Shown in pieces: positions 12,437 to 25,700 of a DNA stretch of 64,000 nucleotides. Made by a program: the position numbers and the translations under genes. The notes beneath the pieces were generated by a model. The model had not been told where the DNA came from. It made no database searches and saw only the letters and a list, made by a program, of their open reading frames with translations. The stretch covers positions 186,001 to 250,000 of the forward strand of contig NC_060207.1 in NCBI RefSeq assembly GCF_021130785.1, in the 5' to 3' direction. The first letter of the stretch is position 1; every line of letters begins with the position of its first letter. The DNA is from Homalodisca vitripennis. Lineage: Eukaryota; Arthropoda; Insecta; Hemiptera; Cicadellidae.

Positions 12437-12810
12437 ACATTTCATTTCATTTCATTTATTTGTTTCCAAACAATACATACATACATTTGACTTACAGAAA
12501 TTGCAAAAAGATAAATGTACTGGAATAATTCCTGCAGAGACTCCACGTAGTTGTTCTTAACTCCAGTAATTTCCAGTTTTCTAATGAGATTTCTTCTATT
12601 AATGGAATCAAAAACCTTATCTTGGTCTAGGAATGTCACTATAACGCGTTAGTAACATCAATTAAAGCATCGGATATACTTTTTCTTCTCTAAAACCATA
12701 ATTGATGTAATTGCTTTAGGTAACTAGGTAACTTAATTCTTACAGATTTGTCGATAATCTTATCTATTTATGTCAAAAGTGACATTAGTTTAAAGTTACT
12801 GTGTTGTGAT
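12437..12810 (-). mobile_element. Truncated LINE RT fragment with (AAATG)n tail (reverse)
   Basis: Reverse-strand frames contain IDKIIDKSVRIKL, NYGFREEKSISDALIDVTN and FLDQDKVFDSINRRNLIRKL, the RT motif 2-A region of a non-LTR retrotransposon. They are separated by two stops near 12650. The part after VESLQELFQ is lost, and the fragment joins a (CATTT)n run (12437-12460), which on the reverse strand is a pentanucleotide LINE-like tail. It is internally deleted and dead. This is a different family from the CR1-like copies nearby. Confidence 0.7.
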
Positions 12811-15686
12811 TTTAGACCAGACTTATAGATAAACTGGTCAGTCTTATAGGATTCAATCTAGATCTGTTAACTGTTATATTATAATACGAGTATATTTAGT
12901 TAATTTTATTTCTACAAAATCGAATTGTTTGAATCCAGCTTTCTTCTTGTCTTCTTCTAGTCAAACAACATGTATTTGTCTATTCCTTAACTCGACTTTT
13001 TTTTACTATCCTCAAACATGTAAGGTGTTTTCTCTACTGATTTTAAAATTAGCAAGGCCTTTCAAATCCTAAAAAAATTGAATTTTAACCTTGATATCTC
13101 GATAACATAAGATTTTTTTAATATTGAGAACATAGCACATTTCTGAATAACGTAAAATCTACTGTACGTTACTGGACTAGAATACATTACTCAAATCCAT
13201 TACCATAAAACACTATTTTATTAAAAACAATAATACATTTGTTCATTTAAATCCTAATCCTCATAATGCCTCGACAATTTTTGCCTTTCTTTATTTGTTC
13301 GAAATGAGCATAATATTTCTCTCTGTTCTGTTTAATTACGGTTTTGACGTTACCGACCATGATACTCTCAGGGGGACTTACGGTAGTATATTTCAGTCTA
13401 TAGGCTGATATATGTTTTCTAAAAATTAAATACTTGAATATTTTTCGTGATATAGCATCTCAATTCTCTGTTAATAATTAATTTATTATTGCAGTTATAT
13501 TGCTTTCCACAACTAACACATGTTTGAAAGTCCAGAACAAAGCTTCATAAATAGAAACTAGAATTATATAAAAATTTAAAAATTGAACTTACAAATTTAT
13601 AAACATTTAATTGTTTACTTAAGTCCTACATTATTTATGCCTCAAAACTCAAAAGTTATCTGATCGGAAAGACTTTTTACTGTTTGCATAAAGTTCTCGA
13701 GTTCATTTTGATATCATTAAGAGTTTCACATTTACTTTATGATAATATTTTGTTAATATTATTCTATTATTTATATATTGTTTGTGGAATTTGATGTAAA
13801 TAAAATATGTTCTTTTATTTAAATAAAAACTTAAGTAAATAAAAATATACGAACTTTAAGTCAGATATTATGATAACAATAATATTATGATTAACATGAT
13901 ATTTCTGTACGTTGTTTGTGGAATAATGGTTTTTGTAAATATTTGATTAAAAGATGGTATAAAATAAATAACATGGGTTATTACGTAACTTTTTGTGTGT
14001 TTTAAGTCACTACCAAAGGGTTGAAGTTCATTATTTGATTTTTAAATGTTGGTCAACTGTAAAACACCTTTTGATAAGCGACAGTGTCTTATTATATTTG
14101 TCAACCCCTAGAGGTAGCAGACGGACTTATCATTCCGAGAAAAATTATAAAGCACAAGTCCTGTGTTTTACTATATGTCAGCTGTTATAGTTAAAATATC
14201 GAAACAAATAAAAAGCAAAACTGAACTACGAGTTTGATTCATTGTTTGACAACGAGTATAAATTCTGTTTAACGTAAGTTAAAATATAATCCTAGTTTGA
14301 ATGTTTGTATCAATAAGGGGAGGGGGGTTAACCCAAAAGCCTCCTGGATACTCCTTTGGATACGAATGGTCATATAGTCACATAGGAAAGTTGTACGTTT
14401 CGCTTAACATATATTTTATCTAAAACAAATTATGTTTACTGAGAAATGCAATACAACACTTTCGTTAACATAAGTAAGTATTATATAAAACGTAATGGCG
14501 TTCTATGTGCTGTGCATGTAGTGATGATGTTTTATATCTTAAATAGATATATTTATTGTAACGCCCATGTGTTGTTTGTTTTCTACAGTCTACTCATTCA
14601 ACACTCCGTAAATTATTTATACAAAACATTGTTTGCATGAATGTAAAGATCAAATGAGTATATGGCCATTTCACAAACCTTCCATGAACACAAATCTCCC
14701 CGTAAGGGAATCGTTCATAGGAAATAACTGCGACTTTGGGTTTATTTAATATGGTTACTGCACCGTAATGCCTCTCACCCATAACAAAACACATCCGCTG
14801 GTCTAGTGAAAAATATAGCGGACATACATTGGAATGAACATTTTGGAAATCCCCATTGCTTCATTATTATCAACTTCTGTAAACTGCGGTTCATTGATGT
14901 AGAACTGCTAATTTGCTCAAGTCACCCTACAGCCCTCTTTCTAAGAAAGTAATTACAAAACTCCTTTGAACAAATTTTGACCGTGAACGTGTTACCCCTA
15001 CGATACCCTTAAATCTTTTACGGATATTGGTTTTCTTAAGTACTTGATTCTTGAGTGCTATTATCGTGTTTGTTTCGTCCTTTAACTATATAAATGCGTT
15101 TGAACAAAACAATCTAAAATTAAAATATATTGAAATATTTGTATATAAATCGGATAAACTAAACTTTAATTTCATATAACTTGATTTTCCTTAATTTATT
15201 GAATGCACAAAAATACACATTATACTTATAAGGAGCATAACGCTAAATTATATCGAAATAGTTCATCTCCAAGTTTGTATTGTTTGGTAATAAATCCACC
15301 TGTAATTAAAATATATTTAGGGGTTAAAATAAAAAAAGTTTAACATACAAATATATTATGTCTGAAAAATGCTTGGTTTAGGAAAATTTGTTTTCTAAAT
15401 TATCATGTTTTCCTAAATACTAATAATATCCTACTATGGCCATTATAGTGATTTATCCTCATTTAAACTAGGAAGTTCAGATATGGAGGAAATATTTGAT
15501 CTGAACATAATTTCATTCTCAAGGTACTATAAAGCAATACGGATATTTTTTCACGACATATTATAGGTCTTCTTGCAAACCACTATTTAGATAAAGCAGT
15601 ATTTGTAACTAAATCCTATGATTTGTTTTATTAGCCCATAGGAACCATAGTTTTTTTTTATAGTTGTGGCAGCGAACATTTCCTCT
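12811..15686. other. AT-rich intergenic DNA, no gene recognised
   Basis: Very AT-rich, with short frames only and no motif in any of them. No RNA gene or transposon boundary was found. Confidence 0.55.
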
Positions 15687-15760
15687 TGCCAATGGCACAG
15701 TGTAACGGTTCGGGATCAAGCAACGCCGAGCGTGGCAGCTGCTTGGATGGGTAACCGCCG
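15687..15760 (+). pseudogene. 5S rRNA-like fragment (5S pseudogene or 5S-derived SINE head)
   Basis: The stretch contains ATCAAGCAACGCCGAGCGTGG followed by CTGCTTGGATGGGTAACCGCC. This closely follows the 3' half of metazoan 5S rRNA (AAGYAACGYCGRGCRUGG then CUUGGAUGGGUGACCGCC), which carries the internal Pol III promoter (A box, intermediate element, C box). It may start near GCCAATGGCAC, with the 5' half internally deleted. The 3' end of 5S is missing and a T run follows. A lone, partial copy fits a pseudogene or the head of a 5S-derived SINE rather than a working rRNA gene. Confidence 0.65.
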
Positions 15761-16039
15761 TTTTAAAAATGGTCATAGCAAAAATTTAAAAATATGATTG
15801 TGCTCTTATACCATAATTCAATAGTTAAAACCGTAAAAAAAACAAGCAATATAATTCTTTGGGTAAATTTTGGATTGCCACTGAAAGAAACGTAAACAGT
15901 CAATACGTTACAACTTAGTAGTTTCAGAGGCGTAAAGAATAAAAATATACAAGAACGGCCAGTAAGAAGATGTATTTTATATGTTATCATTGAATCACAT
16001 TCATTAATCTAGATAAATTTTATGAATATTTACTGTTAA

Positions 16040-16400
16040 TAATGAACGTACTTGGAAAGTCCGCCCAAAATCATGATCATTACTTTACCCTTTATAAAAC
16101 GGGATTACTTTTCCAAGTTTGAAAGTGATTGGGAAAATGCCCTCATTCTGATTTATTATATGAAGCAAGGGAAAAATTAAATAGGCCAAATAAATTTGAA
16201 GGAATTAAGCTAGAATGTTATCACTGCTGGGAGCCGAGCCGCCCTTCATATCCGTGAACACGTGCTGGAGTTCGGGGCCCGTTATAGATTCTACCCGGAA
16301 GTAAGCGTCCACCAGGTACTCAGTATCTTTCGTGACGACCCAGGTTACAGGAAAAACTGGGCTAGGCGGTCCCCGACGTTCGCGTAATATTTCTAGAATA
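16040..16400 (-). pseudogene. LINE reverse-transcriptase fragment, RT0-RT1 (reverse)
   Basis: The reverse strand reads through VTKDTEYLVDAYFRVESI, TGPELQHVFTDMKGGSAPSSDNILA and, after frame changes, IINQNEGIFPITFKLGKVIPFYKG. This is the conserved entry to non-LTR RT domains (MK..SAPG.D.I, then GxFP..FK..KVIPIYKG). It has a stop after DNILA and another at the end of RT1. There is no endonuclease upstream and no YADD downstream. It is GC-richer than its surroundings in the first half. The clade cannot be decided from this fragment. Confidence 0.75.
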
Positions 16401-17639
16401 AATCTGTTTCATCTTTTACATCGTAGAGTTTTAACCTTTCGTTGACACTTGATTGAAATGATCAATTAATTGGAATCCTTTCTTTATCTTTGTTTATATC
16501 CATGGCTTTTGAAATATTTTCCCACATATTTTAATTTTTCGAGTAATTGATTTTATTACAGTAATTACCTAAATTTTTGAGGAACTAATTTTTTTTGTTA
16601 AAAACGTCAGGACCATTTGAAATTGGGTTTTCAACGCAGTGTCGAAAGGTTGTCTTTACAAACGGTAGCTCATCTAATTTCTGGTCTAGATTGATCTGAG
16701 AAACCGGTAATTATCATAGGTATTTCATATGGTTAATAAACTGCCTATTTATCATCAGAAATAAAATTTTTAACATGTACATATGATAAAAGGTTGTAAC
16801 ATATATAAGAAATACATGTATGAATATAACAATAGGTGTATAGAATAAGGAAACTGAAATAAAATAAGTTTTCAGGTATATATTTAGTAATTCCGCACTA
16901 AAATTGTTGCGAATAGAGTGAATGTTAGAAATTAAAATCAGACGATCAGCATACCTGATTTAATGTACCTGAACTCGTTTTATATACATGAAGAATGAAA
17001 AGTGAAATAACAAACTTTGAAAAATAATTTTTGAAAGCAAAACTAACTTTTAGGCTCTATAAAAAGAAAAATTAGGGTCTTCGAATCTGTACGTATTAAT
17101 ATCCTACTGATAATCAAAGTATACTGTCAAGAAAGTACACACGAGCGCGGCACTGGCATAGACGAAATTTTGCAAGGTTTTACGTCACAGTTTTGTTAGA
17201 ATTAGTCACTGAAGAACACTTTTAAGTTACCGATAAAAATAACACCTTACAGTGAGTTGGATAGTTTATTTATCTGTAAGTTTTAGCCCTAAACCTAGTC
17301 GCAAAAATAGCAAGGTTTAGGGCTTGCAATAAAAGACTTGCAATAAAACTGTGCAACTCCATTTTGACACAACCACAGAGCGACGAGCCGTATGAACAAG
17401 AAGTAACTACCACATCTTGTCTACCTGCGTGGCAGCAACAGTAGGGGTCACGGCACAGCATCTCAGTACACATTGGTTCGATTCTCACGACAGAAGCACC
17501 TTTTTGCTGTAGAGAAACTGTTTTTATTGTTAATCTAATCAGTTTTATTTCTTATAAATTTATTACTTAGATTCTTTTAATAATCGTCACTTTTCATTTT
17601 ATCTATTTATTTATTTATTCATTAATTTATTATTGACAA
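16401..17639. other. AT-rich DNA; weak tRNA-like box near its end
   Basis: No coding sequence is recognised. At 17470-17490 a GGTTCGATTCTC string resembles a Pol III B box and a T5 run follows at about 17502, but no cloverleaf can be drawn. A (TTTA)n tract at 17600-17632 may be the 3' tail of a lost reverse-strand element. Confidence 0.4.
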
Positions 17640-17789
17640 TAATATGCAATTTACAATAGAAAAAACAAAAACCGGGAAACCCTGTATTCTGGCGGATGTC
17701 TCGGAAAAAAATTTGCGTATCGATTAAAACTGATCCAAATATAACATCGGCACTGACTGTTTGCAATAAAAAACACAGAGGCGAACACC

Positions 17790-19180
17790 CAGTCACCATG
17801 CGTTCGCTTTTGTCACCGCTGTCCAGGACTCGGTCTGCGACCGACGCTGCTTCACCTACTCCGCCTGCCTGCTCCACGCCTGGCCCCGGACCCTGCGCTG
17901 AGCGCCACTCCATCCAGATCCTCCACATCGATCAGTTCACCGGCGGGCGAGACTACTGCGTTCCACGCGTCTACGGAGAGAAACCGACCCCTGTCGCTGC
18001 AACAAAACCTGACCTGCTCACTCGAAGTGCCTACGCTTGTCGCCTCGTCGGGAGCCTCTGATGCTGACGAACTTGCGTCAAAAAAAAACTGCAGATTAAA
18101 GGAGCAGATAAGGCAGCTCAATGTCGATCTGATGAGGGTTGTCGATCATTCCATTGAATCGGATACAAGGCTTCTTCGGTATACAAATGACATTTTTGTT
18201 GCGAGATCTTCGCTGTCCGGAGTATCAGCGGGAGCTTCTGTAAGAGACTGCGCTGTGCAGTGCGAGCCACCGGTGACCACCTGCTGTCAGGTCTCACAGT
18301 GCTCCGAGACTCGCGACCTCGTCACCAATCTGAGGACAACTATTCAGGTACTCGAGGCAGAGATTGAATGTCTACGGGCCGAGAGGGAGGTCCAGGGGTG
18401 TTCCTGTGGCTACTCTCAGGCGACGGGTGATCGGATTGTCTGTTAAAATAAAAAATATATTCCTATTACGACCAGCAATAGATTTGAACGTCTCGAAAAT
18501 ACAAACGAAAACACCACCCATTCTCAAAACCATCGCAACCACTAATGCAGCTCAACAAAAATATCCCCGTACAATAACCTGCAACAATAGTAAACCATCC
18601 GGCCAACACCCTCCTCCAAAGTCTTCTCCTGATAGAAGGCCAAAATTGAAAGGCAAAATTAAAAGAGAGTTGCTTTCCTTCAGGAATGTTGTGATTGAGG
18701 GTAACAGTAATACCCGTTTCCTGGCCCGCATTGTGCAGCGCCGCGTCTCATCGGCTGCCAAAGTGACTGGCATATGTAAGCCTGGGGCCAAACTCCTGAA
18801 TGTAACGTCCAGCAGCCCCTCGCCTCCCTCTAGCTGCTTCATCCTGCTCGCCAGAACCAACGACATCGCTGCCGGTGAGTCAGACAACATCTATAATCGC
18901 CTGGAAGAAAGAGTCACCGTTCGACTGAGTTAGGCCGATGTCATCTTGGCAATGATCCTTTATCTTCACGATCTGCTCGTTAGCCATCCTGTGAACCAAC
19001 GGACCATTCTCGCTAACTACTACATAGAGGAGCTATGCGTGAGGCACTAAAACCTCAAGCTCCTCGATATCAATGATATCGGAAGAAACGGTTCACACGG
19101 ATGACATGCATCTGCAATTGCCGGGTAAAGAGCTGCTGGTCGAAATGATAGTGGAGGGCTTGGTTTCTGCTGTCGGACCG
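17790..19180 (+). pseudogene. LINE ORF1: coiled coil plus SGNH/esterase-like domain, broken
   Basis: The frame at 18027-18446 encodes a charged, helix-forming segment (KKNCRLKEQIRQLNVDLMRV, later TRDLVTNLRTTIQVLEAEIECL) suited to ORF1 multimerisation. The frame at 18364-18933 then gives VVIEGNSNTRFLARIVQ (family GDS block; Asp changed to Asn, Ser kept), KVTGICKPGAKLLNV, and LLARTNDIAAG (family GTND; Gly changed to Arg). After a stop, a DDMHLQLPGKELL block with the catalytic Asp/His region follows near 19100. These are blocks I, III and V of SGNH hydrolases in order. The protein would assist RNP assembly or membrane and RNA association. It has at least three frame breaks. Confidence 0.75.
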
Positions 19181-19439
19181 CCTGCTGCACCTGAGTTGTC
19201 TCTAACACTGCCTAGTGCCCGCTGCCTCACCTGCTGCTGCTGATACCTGTGAGTCGCTCGCCAGTCCTGCCCAGAACCGTCTCATGCAGCATGACACTTC
19301 ATCAAAGCTACTTCGCCTGTAAAAACCTGACGAAAACAATATTACGCTTTCCTGTCATAAAAAACGAAGAGCCTATGACGAATGTAAAACGAGAGAGGGG
19401 TATCAGATCCCGTTATTTATTCAGAAACACGTTTTCAGA

Positions 19440-22200
19440 AACCACTCAAAATTTTCATAAAATTTCGAAATTCAAAATTATTCAACTAAATGCTCAATCC
19501 GCTACCAATAAGTTAGAAGAGTTGGACCTCATGTGCGATGAGCGAAAACCTGATATTATTGTAATATCGGAACACTGTTTTACAACCGATCAGCATTTAA
19601 AAAAATGCAAAATTATGAATTGGCACATATTTTCCTTCGTTCCAATTTTAAGGGAGGTGGTGTGGCAATCTTTGTAAAAATCCCCTTGAAATTTGAAAAA
19701 AAATTAAGTAATTCATACTCTAGAATTTGATTTTGAGGCTGCTGGTAATAATATAAATTTAAATTCATGCGAAAAAGTTATTACTGTTGAAATATACCGT
19801 CCAAACAACAACCGAAGTTTTATTTCATGCTTTTTTGGAAAACCAGAGAGCCTGCTAACCAATTTTTGTTTACAAACAATCAACTATTTCTCTTAATTGG
19901 CGATTTAAATATAAACGCACTGGACCACCCCGACCCCCACAATCGACGACTGCGTGATATTCTTCAAGCTTTTGGTCTAAATTGGTCAGTGAACTCTCCT
20001 ACACGAGTATGTGCCACGACGAGTACAACCATCGACAACGTTATCACCAACATCCCGAAAGTTGACGTTGTCGTGTTCAATCCTGCCATCTCTGATCACT
20101 TCGCTCAGGAGATTGATTAATGGACTGGATCCGGTGACTAGGCTTGCAGAGAATACGGTCCAAAGAGCTCTAAAACCCTCAAAATATTAACGAGTTAATT
20201 TATCACCTTAAGCGAGAAAGTTGGAAATTTTTAAATAACATTCAGTGTCCAAATAAAGTTTACACTGCTTTTAATGAACGTTTTCTCTATTATTTAAATA
20301 TTTCATGTCCTTACTGAAAATTTGAAGTACGCAGTAAGCGACATAAGAATACTTGGGTTACACAAGGTATTCTCACATCTCGTGAAAAACTCAAATTTTA
20401 TCACTCAATTTTTATTAATACAAACAACTAAAATTTTCAAAGATTTTTCAAAAACTATAGAAGAATATATAAGAAAGTTATAAAAGCTGCTAAAGCCTAT
20501 GAATTAAACAAACTATTAAAGAATACCGAGAACTTTTCATGGAAACAGCATGGAAAATTAATCCGTAAAAACGAGAACATCCAATACAAAAATCACAACA
20601 ATGTTTACTGCTGGTTGAAAACCAACTTATAGATGATCCTCAAAAAATTGCTGACAAATTTAACTAGTATTTTGCCTCAGTTGGTTCGTGTGTGATGAGT
20701 GCTTCACTGAAACCCTCTCCCGCAACCTTGGTAGAGAAACGGTATCGTCTATGATCTTGACCCCTGTCGATAAGGCTGATGGCTGGTATTGTGCAAAAAA
20801 TAAATTAAAAGAAATCTTGTAACAACAGTGGTATGTCCATGTGGCTAGTCAAAAAATGCTCGAAGCGTATCTTGACTCCACTAAAAAAGTGGTAAACTCC
20901 TCATTTCTATCTGGAGTTTACCTGGATGATTTGAAAAACAGCAAAAATTGCCCCGACTTTTAAGAAAGAAAATCGTCATCAAACCAAAAATTACCGCCCA
21001 ATCGCAATCTTGCCAATTTTCAGCAAAATCTTTGAAAATGCATTTTTGAATGAACTACAAAGTTTTCTGGAAAGATTTGACATACTGTGTCCTGAAAAAT
21101 TCGGCTTCCATAAAAACAAATCAACAATTGATGCGGTTTCAAGTCTTGTGGATATTGATGTCGATGGTTTTGAGAGACGGGATAAGGTGCTCAGCATATT
21201 TTTCGATCTTTCTAAGGCTTTTGACACTGATGCATCAGTTAGCGACATGAAGAATACGGGGTCTACCACACGGGTGGATCTCGTCCTACATAAGGATAGA
21301 GACCAGTGCGTGCAGATCTCAAATGCCATGTCAGGAAAATTGAAAATGGCAAATGGCGTCCCTCATGGATCGATCCATGGGCCAGTGCTTTTTACTATTT
21401 ACGTTAACAATTTAAAACTCATCGGACCAGAATGGAAAGGTGATTTAATATGCTGACGATACGACTCTTTGCGTTACTGCAAATTCTTTGCAAAAGCTTG
21501 AAAATTAATTTATTTGTCACAGTGAATTCATGCATCCAATTTTTTCGGAAATCAATTTGAAAAAAAAACAGCTCAAAATCAAACACAATTGATTTTTGTC
21601 TGAGACAGCGTGAAGGTAGTGCACGACCTGCTGTCCTGGTAGACGACAAACTCTTAGAGGAATCTGACTCCATCAAATTCCTAGGGAAGTACCTAGATCG
21701 AGGTCTGACCTGGGACAATCATGTTGAAAGTGTTTGTTCCAGAGTAACTTCAGGTTTGTATGCTTTGCGGAATCTGGCAAAACATTGTTCTCACGACATC
21801 CTGAGAATGGCTTATTTTGCCCTTGTTTATCCGCACCTTGCATATGGAGTAAGACTCTGAGGTAGCTGTGCAAACAACGAACTGTGTACGAATCATTTCA
21901 CAATTAAAGAGAAGAGAGTCGTGCAGGGATGCCTTCAGGGAGCTTGGTTTACTGACCTTGCCCTGCCTCTACATCTTCGAGGTGGCTGTGTTCTGAAAAT
22001 CAAAGAGCACATTGGCTCAGGGAAGGAACATTCACCAGTATGAGACAAGAGGCAGGGACAACTATCGCAGTCAACCACATCGAACGGTGGCGTCTCATAA
22101 TTTGCCATCGCAGGCTGGTGTTAGGTTCATTAATAGGCTCTCTGAGGATCTCAAAACATTGGCAGTACCAAAAAATTTAAATCTCGTCTTCAATGCCTAA
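19440..22200 (+). pseudogene. LINE ORF2: AP endonuclease and reverse transcriptase, broken
   Basis: The endonuclease begins FKIIQLNAQSATNKLEELD (19470), continues with KPDIIVISEH and GGGVAIFVK, and after a frameshift has LIGDLNINALDH, TTIDNVITN and SDH (19890-20100). RT pieces include RPIAILPIFSKIFE (about 21000), FGFHKNKSTIDAV, FFDLSKAFDT and GVPHGSIHGPVLF. The active-site YADDTT is still encoded at 21449-21466 but one frame away from the preceding GDLIC. A segment after KAFDT is deleted. The C-terminal part has SIKFLGKYLDRGLTWDNHV, LRNLAKHCSHD and a closing TRGRDNYR, AGVRFINRLSEDLK block to 22200. Stops are frequent in 20120-20990. Confidence 0.8.
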
Positions 22201-22609
22201 TGGTGTCAGGTGCTTTTGACACGGTATGTGAGTTCATGGAAAGCCGCCCGTAAATAGACAACTAAAATGGAAACACGTTTTAACAGGATCCGATTAGCTA
22301 TTGCATGTTTGTCTGGATGAGGAACTTTTTGTATGTATAATTGTGTGTGAATGAGTAGATAGGCTAATACATTGGCTAATACAGACTGCTTCTATACAAT
22401 ATTGTGTATGCTGTTAAAAGGCAATAAAGACTGATTTGATTTGATTTGAAAAAGCACTTTATTCAATGTTCGACAGTATGCCCTGTACAGAAACCCGGCA
22501 AATCTTGGTCCGAGAATGGTGGGGGATTTCCCCTCATTCGAGTATTTAGTTCGTTTATACTCACGCTAGGCGAGCTACTGTACAATCAAATGAACTTTAC
22601 AGGCAAGCA

Positions 22610-22755
22610 AGCACTTCTTGGTCCAGGATGTTACACGCTCTATAAAGAGCCTCGTAACTTGCGGGTCCGGACCAACACGTTCAAGGCCCGGACCAACATG
22701 AGGCGCGATGACCAACAAGGTACGCACGATTTACGCTCCTGGACCAGCAAGTGCT
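22610..22755. repeat. MITE-like 146-bp unit with 17-bp terminal inverted repeats
   Basis: The ends AGCACTTCTTGGTCCAG (22610-22626) and CTGGACCAGCAAGTGCT (22739-22755) pair as inverted repeats with two mismatches. The interior is GC-richer than its surroundings and repeats GGACCAACA-type motifs. A short TA run follows at about 22770. The left end resembles the arm at 1067-1079. No flanking duplication is obvious. Confidence 0.5.
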
Positions 22756-25700
22756 GAGGTTCCAAACATATATATATATATCAGTATCATTCTACTATGT
22801 CAATAAGCAATGACGTTGGTAATATTATAAATTATGGACCATTGCGGTTGATAGGAGGAAAGTAAAAATGGTTCAAGAAATGATTCTACCTAATTGCTTC
22901 ACTGGATATATGAAGTGGGAACTTCTATTAAAAGGAATAATTTTTAACCTTCTTTCCCAAGATTAGACACTCCAGTTACTATCTAGTAGGTTAAGGACTA
23001 GATTTCTGCATAAAAAGTTTTGCAGAAACCTACTTTAAGTTTATAAATAATTAGTAGGGTTAAAGTAATCGAGGCATTAAAGTAATTTTGCTTATCTATT
23101 ATATATCTTATAAAAGTATCTCTGTGTTTTAAAAATAAACAATCCTGGTAAAAAACATTCATGATGAACCGTTCTTAAAAAAAGTTAAACAGGCAGGATA
23201 CTTATATGTTATCAACTAAGAATAAGTTTTATGAGAAGAAAGTTTTTATGTAGTAATGCACCTAAACCATTGAAATTTTGTATTCTGTTGGTGTGGGGGA
23301 CGGAGTGGCATTGACTGAAATTCTTACCTAGTTAAACTGATTGTGTACCAGGGTCTGTATAGTTCTGTTACTGTGTACCGCTCGCCAAAACAGTTTTATT
23401 TTTAGAAAAGTTAAAATTACATGGTTTACAACCAATTTTTATAAAATAAAGCAACGTTTGCGTACACGGAAGATCTAAAAAACATGTTACTATTGTAGTC
23501 AAAAGTTTGATTGCAAGTTTTCGTCCTAAACTTTATTTCATACTCGTCAAAATATAGACAAACTATGGAGGGGCAGTTTTTAAAACTGCAGTTGTAAAGT
23601 TTATGCGCAAAAACAAATTCTTATTTGTATATTTTTATAAAAGAAGAAACAATTATAAGACAAATAAGTTATAAAGTCTCGGAAACCGTAATAATGAAGC
23701 CACATTAAGGCTTCCTTTTGATTAACATTTGCATTTATTTTTGCATGAATCTATCTAGAATTTATGAAAGGGTTAAAACACTTTATAATGTAACAAATTA
23801 TTTTATTCAAATTGTAAACAGTTTAAACCGGGTTCGCTCAGCTTTGTTTTGACGATGTTTCTGAGTTCTTACGTTTAATGACCTGAGTTACAGCCTTAGT
23901 AACACCTAAGATATCAAATATATGCTAATTATGTACATTAAATACAGACGTGTGGCACGAAATACAAAGCCAAGTGAGAAGATGAGATTTGTAAATAAAT
24001 GTAGATGTTTAATAATCCTAACATATAGAGATTATTGCCTTTATCGACGGAGACAAAGTGACTCCAGCTCAGTCTTACGTACCGCAGTTATTATCGGCCA
24101 GTAGTGGGTAGTTGGTGTGTAATGGAACAGTCAATCACTCCAGTCTGCAGACGATTTCTGACTAACGGTCGCGTAATTTGCAGAGTGCCATCAAGTGGTC
24201 GAGCGCAAAAAAGTTCAATTACGGGGCACGATAACAGTAGTCGATGACCCGTCAAATAACCTGCCAGCAATTAATTCGACACCACGTCCTTGTCCACCTT
24301 ATGACCGCTATTACTCGCATAGATGTCCTGGTATCGGCCCGGGACAGGAATTAATCTCAGACACTTCTTCCCACTTAGACAGGTTCTGTGTCGCGTGCGA
24401 GGCGAGGGCTCGGCGCGGCTCTCATCAACAGCTCTCTGCTCAGCTGATTTACATCCCGCCACTGATCAGCTGATCGCTCCCTACTGATACCGACCTCTTG
24501 ACAAATCCTACCTACGGAACTTTTTATGTCAAGTCACAAAACACTCCGTTGAATACTTGTTTGTTGAAAAACTGATGTGACGACTGATTCACGGGCGACG
24601 TTTATTTCTCTACGTGGAAGTAACGTCGTTCGGTCGCTCGCTACTTCAAGGTCATTTTGTTTTGGACAGGAAAAGACACTGATTAACTAATATACTGGAA
24701 CGTTTTGGCAACAAAATAAACGGAAATAGCTTGGAAACAGAATTAAGTATAGACAAAAAATTTGAAAATGTGGTTGTGATGCTAATAATAAATAACCCTC
24801 ATATGTGTTAGGTAGACATTCCTCATAGCCAGTTTCAGGTGTAGCTAACTTCTTTGGATTGACTTATCTAACATAACCTTGATTTCCTGAAAACCAGGGA
24901 TACTGGACCTAAACTCATTCGAGTGGCCAACCTTCTGTCACACTTATTCTGCCCGTTTTCATAATCCACTTACCTATGCGACAATCTTATCCAACACCAA
25001 CAGAACAGGGAGAGGAGTTGGTACAGTATTAGAAGCCCAGAAATAATGACGAAAATTGCGATACTGAGTGCTTGAAACTAAACTGTCATTGACATTTGAA
25101 AGTAATTTCTGGATAAATATTGGTTTTTCATTAGGAATTGAACATACACAAATATTTTTTTTCTCTCTAAGCTTTTTTCTTTTTAGCATGAAAACTAAAA
25201 AATTGTTTTTCTGTTAAACAATATACTTTTTTCATGTACACTTAAAGACAAAAAAGTGTGTAAAATTATATATTAACCTATTAAAACTGTTAAGAATAAT
25301 GTAAGACAAATATATTATTTGTAAATGGTATATTATTTATCAAACAGTGTAATCATTTATACCATAAATATCACAATTAATGTTTCTCGTTTCGTACTAG
25401 AAAAACATCAGAGTATTCAAAACTAACTCAAAGACATTCAAGCAACGTTTCCATGGGCGTGAAACATTAATGGTTTTTACCCTCCAGTATTTTTTTTAGA
25501 TTTAGCGTGCATTGGTACCCTTAAACATTCAAGGATTCTAAATTTGTACAGAATTATTTATACAATGTCCTAATAGAGCTATACATCTTGCATATTGTCC
25601 TTATAAAATGAAAAATATATCGTATAAGTATATTCAAAAATATTCTCAATTTTCTTTTGCTTCACTGGACGAGGATTTCATATTTTTGTTAGAACTCTTC

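Larger units (their letters stand above)
17640..22448 (+). mobile_element. CR1/L2-like non-LTR retrotransposon, near full length, dead
   Basis: The order is ORF1 (coiled coil, then SGNH/esterase-like domain), ORF2 (endonuclease, RT), 3' UTR with AATAAAGACTGATTTGA and a short (TTTGA)n tail at 22431-22448. At about 4.8 kb it has close to the length expected of the CR1/L2 group, whose ORF1 proteins are known to carry esterase and PHD domains. Frames are broken by many indels and the RT core has lost a segment. The fragments at 7.6-9.2 kb are relatives. The 5' end is not exact. Confidence 0.8.

Noticed and set aside
17400..17510. tRNA gene or tRNA-derived SINE
   Set aside because: A B-box-like GGTTCGATTCTC and a T5 run are present, but no acceptor or T stem pairs properly.
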